Assembly: GCA_958430865.1 (NCBI GenBank)
Contig: CAUDNR010000498.1
Span: 11,779-23,149, forward strand
Direction: 5' to 3'
DNA: 11,371 bases
Source of the DNA: Entrophospora sp. SA101
Taxonomy: Eukaryota; Glomeromycota; Glomeromycetes; Entrophosporales; Entrophosporaceae
In this document: positions 7,382-11,371 of the stretch, one piece after another
Layout of the letters: each line of letters starts with the position of its first letter
Numbering within the stretch: the first letter of the stretch is position 1
Position numbers and translations under genes: made by a program
The notes under the pieces: generated by a model
Database searches by the model: none
What the model was told of the DNA's origin: nothing
The model's input: only the letters and a program-made list of their open reading frames with translations

Positions 7382-8928
7382 TTTAAATTCTCGACTTTCT
7401 TGGCTAATTCTCCAACAGTTGCTGCTAGAGTGCTGAGAGTGTCCTCTTCTTGAGATATATATGCATTTTGTCTTCTAGGACGTCCATTATAACTTTGTGA
7501 ATTATTGTTGTTTCTTTTGTCTTGACTTTTCTTTTTCTTCTGGCATTCTTTAGCTATGTGTCCAAAATTTCCACAGCCATAACATTTTACTCCCTTATTG
7601 CAATCTTTGGCAAGATGTCCTTTGCCGTTACAATTGTTGCATTGCTTTGAAGCATAACAGTCTTTAGTCCAATGTCCTTTCCTTCCGCAATTATGACACG
7701 GTTTCTGAGGTACATCATTATATTTAATACTTTTTGCATAGCAATTTTTGGCTACATGTCCTTTCCGATTGCAATTTGTACAAGTTTCTTTATTTTCTTT
7801 TACTTCTGTATGGAGTACTTGTATGGTTTCTTCCATTTTTGCCATTTGGTTTATTAACGCTTGGTTTACATTTGCTGGCTGTAGGAGTGGGTTTCCTATA
7901 CTTCCTCTTTTCAAGGCATTTTCCACCTTCTTTGCTTGTTGCCAAGCTTCATTCCAATTGTTTGGAGTATTCAATTCGGTCAGCATTCGTATAGCAGGTT
8001 GTAGTCCTTTCAAGAATTGTTGCATCTTATCCTCTTCTGGATATCTGTTTAATGGGTCTACTTTCTGATATAAGTCAGCTAATGCTCCAGCATATGCATC
8101 AACATCTTCATGAGCCATTTGTTCTCTACTTCTCAGTTGTTCCATCCAGTTCTGTCTATGGAATTGTGTGCAAAAATAATCAAAAAATTGTTTTTTGAAA
8201 CTAACATGTTCATTTACTCCATTTCGTGGTACTTCCCACACAGTGGTAAATGGACTTGCCATCTTCCACCAGACATTTGCTTGTCCTTTCAAAAAGGATG
8301 GTACTATTTGTAGTCTTCTTTCCAAGCTAATATTATTTGCATTACATGCATCATTAAAAGATTTCCACCAGTGATAAGGGTCTTCTCCAGCCCCATCAAA
8401 GGTTGGTAGTTCCACTAATCTTTGTTCTCTCAGACCTCCTCCTTGGTTTTGCTGCTGTTGTTGTTGTTGAGCTTGCAATATTTGAAGGAGGATACTTGCA
8501 TCCACAACATAAGGATTGTTATTCCCATTATTGTTATTATTATTTCCACCTTGATTGTTATTGTTTGGTGGTGGAGGTGGTGGTGGGTTATTGTTAATTG
8601 GCGGTGGATTATTATTAATTGGTGGTAGATTATTATTAATTGGTGGTAGATTATTATTAATTGGTGGTAGATTATTATTAATTGGTGGTGGATTATTATT
8701 AATTGGTGGTGGATTATTCCAGTTTCCTCCAAATCCTCCTCCTGCCGAGGTTGATGTGGTTTGCCTAGGGTTTGTGCCGAACAGACTATTAGTTCTGGTT
8801 GAGTTAGAACTCACAGTACTAACGAAGCTAGGCTGGCTTCCCATTGGTGAGGTCATACTGCTAACTGTACTATTTGTATTATCTTTTAGAATAGATTTTA
8901 GTCCATTGCTGGCACTTGCCCCTACCAT
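7375..8928 (-). CDS. gag: Gag polyprotein (capsid-like domain and four CCHC zinc knuckles)
   Basis: The structural protein that should assemble the particle and package the RNA; 517 residues. The ATG at 8928 has G at -3 and G at +4. Residues 1-70 are Ser/Thr/Asn-rich. Residues 73-114 hold six PPINNN units, followed by poly-Pro, poly-Asn and a seven-Gln run near 154-160. A Retrotrans_gag-like region spans about 170-340 (motifs LPTFDG, FLKGQANVWW, FLKGLQP). Four zinc knuckles of the form CX2CX4HX4C lie at 383-396, 411-424, 430-443 and 449-462, which is more than the usual one or two. A basic stretch and a final short helix (LAKKVENL) follow. The frame ends two codons after a -1 slippery site feeding Pol. 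Gag is the third frame from the 5' end, so its translation needs splicing, internal initiation or a fused product. Confidence 0.93.
   Translation of the reverse strand: MVGASASNGLKSILKDNTNSTVSSMTSPMGSQPSFVSTVSSNSTRTNSLFGTNPRQTTSTSAGGGFGGNWNNPPPINNNPPPINNNLPPINNNLPPINNNLPPINNNPPPINNNPPPPPPPNNNNQGGNNNNNNGNNNPYVVDASILLQILQAQQQQQQQNQGGGLREQRLVELPTFDGAGEDPYHWWKSFNDACNANNISLERRLQIVPSFLKGQANVWWKMASPFTTVWEVPRNGVNEHVSFKKQFFDYFCTQFHRQNWMEQLRSREQMAHEDVDAYAGALADLYQKVDPLNRYPEEDKMQQFLKGLQPAIRMLTELNTPNNWNEAWQQAKKVENALKRGSIGNPLLQPANVNQALINQMAKMEETIQVLHTEVKENKETCTNCNRKGHVAKNCYAKSIKYNDVPQKPCHNCGRKGHWTKDCYASKQCNNCNGKGHLAKDCNKGVKCYGCGNFGHIAKECQKKKKSQDKRNNNNSQSYNGRPRRQNAYISQEEDTLSTLAATVGELAKKVENLKV
7381..7387 (-). 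promoter_or_regulatory. Slippery heptamer for -1 ribosomal frameshifting, Gag to Pol
   Basis: On the minus strand gag codons read AAT TTA AAA GTA TAA. The heptamer T TTA AAA fits X XXY YYZ in the gag frame. After a one-base slip back, reading continues TTT AAA AGT ATA, which is exactly the pol frame. The gag stop lies only two codons beyond the site. Confidence 0.85.
8587..8712. repeat. 21-bp tandem repeat in gag (six copies)
   Basis: A 21-bp unit encoding PPINNN plus Pro or Leu occurs six times in tandem. Units differ at few positions, mainly the Pro/Leu codon, which suggests recent expansion or ongoing length change. It codes for a flexible, probably disordered, spacer before the capsid domain. 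Confidence 0.85.
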
Positions 8929-9262
8929 AACTTGTACTAGGTTTAGTTTTATTTAATGCATAAAAAGTTACATTTTTTGCTTTTAGGGCCTCTTTTCTTA
9001 TTTCATTATATTCCTTGAAAATGTCTATCTTCCGACATTTACTACAGGATAGATTATTAGTGTCATGTTCATCACATCCTGTCACTTGTCCTAGTGTAGC
9101 TATATCCGTACAGCATTTGTCACAATATTCCCATGCTCGCCCTCCTGCTTTCTCATGGCAGTTGACTACAGCACACTGTGTCTTCTCCTTAGTTCGGTGG
9201 TTATAACAATAAGCCTCATCTCTTTCCCTTGGGTCAAAACAACTTTTTGCTCTACAACACAT
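8879..9262 (-). CDS. Cys-rich continuation of the 5' accessory protein, after an in-frame UGA
   Basis: These 127 residues are in the same frame as the preceding accessory frame; TGA, TGT and CAA separate the two before this ATG. The sequence completes the third Cys-rich unit and contains a fourth resembling the second (CAVVNC here versus CAWMGC there). The Cys spacing across the stop matches the first unit exactly, so both halves belong to one ancestral protein. It may be reached by UGA readthrough, be a remnant cut off by a nonsense mutation, or start at its own ATG. Its last 50 bases overlap the start of gag, which lies in the +1 frame relative to it. The C-terminus is basic and polar without Cys motifs. 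Confidence 0.55.
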   Translation of the reverse strand: MCCRAKSCFDPRERDEAYCYNHRTKEKTQCAVVNCHEKAGGRAWEYCDKCCTDIATLGQVTGCDEHDTNNLSCSKCRKIDIFKEYNEIRKEALKAKNVTFYALNKTKPSTSYGRGKCQQWTKIYSKR

Positions 9263-9268
9263 TTGACA

Positions 9269-10696
9269 TCATTTGCAGTACTTAAATAAGAATGGTGCTT
9301 CCTCCGCACATCCTTCATGTTCACAATGTCTATGATTAGGGCATTTCTCTCCATATTCCTCCACCTTTTTTATGCATGCATTTAAGAGACACTTATATGC
9401 TGGCTCTCCACTATTTCCTGATCCGGTTGTAATATTTGAGCTAATTCCTTTTGTAGTTGATTTCATAGTGGTATTCCCCTTTATTCCCTTCATATTCTTT
9501 TCCCAGCATTCCTGACAATAAAGATCTGAATTTTTACACCTAGGTTGGTAGCATTTTGGGGTATCACACATTTCATCAGATTTATCCTGACAAGCCTGAC
9601 AATATCCCCTATTATTTTCAGACTTATTTCCACAACCCATCCAAGCACATGGCACTGGTTCTTCCGATTGGTGCTCACTGCAATTGTTTCCTCCTATTCT
9701 TCCCACCCTGAAACAATAGGGCCTCTTACATCTTAACCAACAGTCCCCACACCATCTGGATTGATTTTCTGTTTCCTTTGTGCACCCTTCATGCTCACAT
9801 TTATTACAAGTTTGACACTTAGTATATTTTCCCCGGACTTTGTTTTTGCATCCCGGTGCCCAGCAGTCATATTCTCCCAGTGCCTTTTCTAATTTTCCCA
9901 GAATACCTCCTCCGGTAGGTCCTATTTCCACAGAGGGGATTCCTGTAAGAATATCTTTTATTGTTGGGTTTAGATTTATTGTTGTTGTCATAACTCTTAA
10001 ATTTGTACTTATACCAGATAGCTGAATTTCTTTTCCTTCTTCTGATCTCCCTTGTAATGGTGAAGATGGGGCACTTATGATTGGTGAGACTGTTTCCTTT
10101 TCTTTATTTTTCTTTTCAGGGCTTGCTTCCTCACTGCTTGGTATATTTTTTACGTACAATCTTCCTGTTTCTGATTCTTGATCCGAATCAATATAATATG
10201 ACAAGATAGGTTCTTGGATTATTTTGCTATTATCTGTAGATTCCTCTGTCTGATCCTTTTCTTGGTTGTATTCTTCTGATCCGAAATCTTCGTTCCGATC
10301 TGAAATTGTGGAATTTGAAGCTGTTTCGTCACCTTCCTCTGAGTCCGTATCTTCGTTTTCCTCCTTTGATTCTTGACTCTTTATACTATCCTTTTCCTGG
10401 TTACTTCCTGTGGGTTCTTCCTCTTCAGTTGTTTTGCTACTTCCTCCTCCGGAAGTGTAGTCAGATTCACTGAGAATAAGATAAGGAGTTATCTCCGATT
10501 GTTTATTATTTTCTTCCTCTAAAGTTATTAAATCTTCCTCTACTGCTTGGTTTGCAGCTTCTTCTTCTGACATACAGTCCACGTCAGTTTCTGAAAGATT
10601 GAATTGAACAAGCTCAGAATCTGTTACTTCTGATGGGTTTGAATCAGTATCTTCAAATAATTTATAGTCCCCTGTTTGGGTCTGATACTCCTCCAC
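9269..10696 (-). CDS. 5' accessory protein, acidic N-terminus and Cys-rich zinc-binding-like modules
   Basis: I recognise no family. This frame lies between the primer-binding site and gag, where standard Ty3/gypsy elements have no gene. Numbering from the GTG at 10696 (475 residues), residues 1-200 are rich in Glu, Asp and Ser and look disordered. From residue 278 to the end come closely spaced Cys/His clusters that look zinc-binding: one unit (278-341), a second (350-397), and the start of a third (436 on) repeating the first, including a shared CEHEGC block. The frame is open from 10717 but has no ATG before codon 42 (10573). That ATG is the first in any frame after the LTR, though it has a weak context with T at -3. 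The residues before it share the acidic style of what follows, so a non-AUG start is possible. The frame ends at a UGA (9269-9271), beyond which the same repeat continues. Confidence 0.7.
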   Translation of the reverse strand: MEEYQTQTGDYKLFEDTDSNPSEVTDSELVQFNLSETDVDCMSEEEAANQAVEEDLITLEEENNKQSEITPYLILSESDYTSGGGSSKTTEEEEPTGSNQEKDSIKSQESKEENEDTDSEEGDETASNSTISDRNEDFGSEEYNQEKDQTEESTDNSKIIQEPILSYYIDSDQESETGRLYVKNIPSSEEASPEKKNKEKETVSPIISAPSSPLQGRSEEGKEIQLSGISTNLRVMTTTINLNPTIKDILTGIPSVEIGPTGGGILGKLEKALGEYDCWAPGCKNKVRGKYTKCQTCNKCEHEGCTKETENQSRWCGDCWLRCKRPYCFRVGRIGGNNCSEHQSEEPVPCAWMGCGNKSENNRGYCQACQDKSDEMCDTPKCYQPRCKNSDLYCQECWEKNMKGIKGNTTMKSTTKGISSNITTGSGNSGEPAYKCLLNACIKKVEEYGEKCPNHRHCEHEGCAEEAPFLFKYCK

Positions 10697-10800
10697 TGGA
10701 TACTCCGTGTTGACTTATATACGTTTTTATTTCTGCCCTATAATTAGGTTGGTGACCACAATACTCAATTCCAAGTAGTGTGAAGACTATCCTGAAGATT

Positions 10801-10821
10801 GTGGTCCTGTTGTCGTTGCCA
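10801..10821 (-). promoter_or_regulatory. Primer-binding site for minus-strand DNA synthesis
   Basis: After the 5' LTR end (CTCACA at 10825) the minus strand reads TTT and then TGGCAACGACAACAGGACC. A TGG start, the complement of a tRNA 3' CCA, within three bases of the LTR is the expected position and form of a tRNA primer-binding site. I could not match the sequence to a specific tRNA from memory. Confidence 0.7.
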
Positions 10822-10824
10822 AAA

Positions 10825-11371
10825 TGTGAGCTCAAAAATTCCATCTCACACAAATCTATTAGATTTGATTATAATATTATTTATCCCTTCCTATGGCAGT
10901 ATCCAGTTGTGTAATTCTTTGATTACTTTCTTTCACTATAGCACTCAAGCTATTTAATTATTTACAGGGCAAGTTTTCTTACTTCCCTTCTGGTAACATT
11001 TTCTCAGCAGTTGCTATGTTTGCTGCCTGAGCTGGAACGTGTCAATTATTATCCCCTCTGATAATAATCCCAGTATCTTCCTTGATACCGATGTGTTGTG
11101 TTCTGATGGTTCAGTGTTTCTTAACTGACCACACCTAGCTAGGGTTTCCACTATTTTTAGGCGTTGGCCTAATCTAAAATAAAATAAAGAAAATAAGATT
11201 AAAAGAGATTACACACACTGTACTTATCAAAGGCATCCCCCTGGTAAGATAGTAATTAATTAATAATTAGGTTAGGGTTAAAGGTTTATATGGTTTAGGA
11301 AGCGGGTGGATAATTCCACTGGCAATAGATTATTTTAAGAGATATTTATGTTTGTATTTTATTAATAAGAT
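10825..11371 (-). repeat. 5' LTR, partial (R-U5 half and part of U3)
   Basis: This is the second copy of the sequence at 112-658, with the same 547-bp length despite several small indels and about 46 base differences. On the minus strand it ends CTCACA at 10825, immediately before the leader and primer-binding site. The remaining roughly 507 bp of U3 should lie beyond the right edge, near 11372-11878. Compared with the left copy it has lost several CpG dinucleotides to TpG or CpA. Confidence 0.93.

Larger units (their letters stand above)
112..11371 (-). mobile_element. Ty3/gypsy-type LTR retrotransposon with accessory ORFs (5' LTR cut by window edge)
   Basis: Two direct copies of one long sequence (112 onward and 10825 onward) bracket gag, protease-RT-RNase H and integrase genes on the minus strand. 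The order PR-RT-RH-IN is that of Ty3/gypsy (Metaviridae), not Ty1/copia. A primer-binding-site candidate lies just inside the right LTR and a polypurine tract just inside the left one, which fixes the orientation: the right LTR is 5' and the left LTR is 3'. Extra reading frames precede gag and follow integrase. I see no chromodomain after integrase and no hydrophobic envelope-like protein. The AT bias and protein style suggest a Glomeromycotina fungus, by inference only. The right end and the second target-site copy lie outside the window. Confidence 0.95.

Noticed and set aside
8430..8732. Minus-strand 100-residue His/Ile-rich frame inside gag
   Set aside because: It is the 21-bp gag repeat read in another frame, with no independent start context or domain.
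7170..8956. Plus-strand open frames of 60-130 codons across gag and pol
   Set aside because: They lie antisense to confirmed genes; the Gly/Leu-rich ones only mirror the gag repeat and the others have no motif.
9269..9271. UGA as selenocysteine codon in a Cys-rich protein
   Set aside because: Paralogous repeat has Asp at that position, not Cys, and no selenocysteine insertion element is apparent.

Overview
The window is almost entirely one large Ty3/gypsy-type LTR retrotransposon, inserted in reverse orientation so that all its genes read on the minus strand. Only bases 1-111 are flanking host DNA; they are AT-rich and I see no gene in them. The element starts at 112 and runs off the right edge inside its 5' LTR. 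The strong AT bias and the style of the protease, reverse transcriptase and integrase sequences resemble retroelements of arbuscular mycorrhizal fungi (Glomeromycotina such as Rhizophagus or Gigaspora). That assignment is recalled resemblance, not a search result.

Layout in transcription order (high to low coordinates): 5' LTR, of which 547 bp is visible (10825-11371); a primer-binding site just inside it (about 10801-10821); an accessory open frame of acidic plus Cys-rich sequence (10696-9269), continued in the same frame after one UGA by a second Cys-rich frame (9262-8879); Gag (8928-7375), with a Pro/Asn repeat and four zinc knuckles; Pol (protease, RT, RNase H; 7381-5357), entered by a -1 frameshift; a separate integrase frame (5308-4034); a 145-residue frame (3753-3316) overlapping a 554-residue acidic protein with a LIM-like zinc region (3574-1910); a 119-residue frame (1569-1210); a polypurine tract (1166-1174); and the complete 3' LTR (112-1165, 1054 bp, TG...CA on both strands). 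If the 5' LTR has the same length, the element is about 11.8 kb.

The core genes look intact: DTG protease, YLDD RT, all four acidic RNase H residues, and an HHCC / D-D-35-E integrase with a GPF module. The Gag-to-Pol transition is the clearest novel signal. A TTTAAAA slippery heptamer lies in the correct frame two codons before the gag stop, followed after 7 nt by a predicted H-type pseudoknot with a 9-bp stem and a 5-bp G-C stem. The element also carries four or five extra reading frames on either side of gag-pol, none with recognisable membrane segments, so it looks like a 'complex' retroelement with accessory regulatory or RNA/DNA-binding proteins and no envelope gene.

Several points do not fit a standard element. 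A UGA interrupts a duplicated Cys-rich module exactly where its paralogous repeat continues. Integrase is cut off from RNase H by three in-frame UAA codons. Gag is not the first gene. The two LTRs differ by roughly 8% although the reading frames are largely intact.
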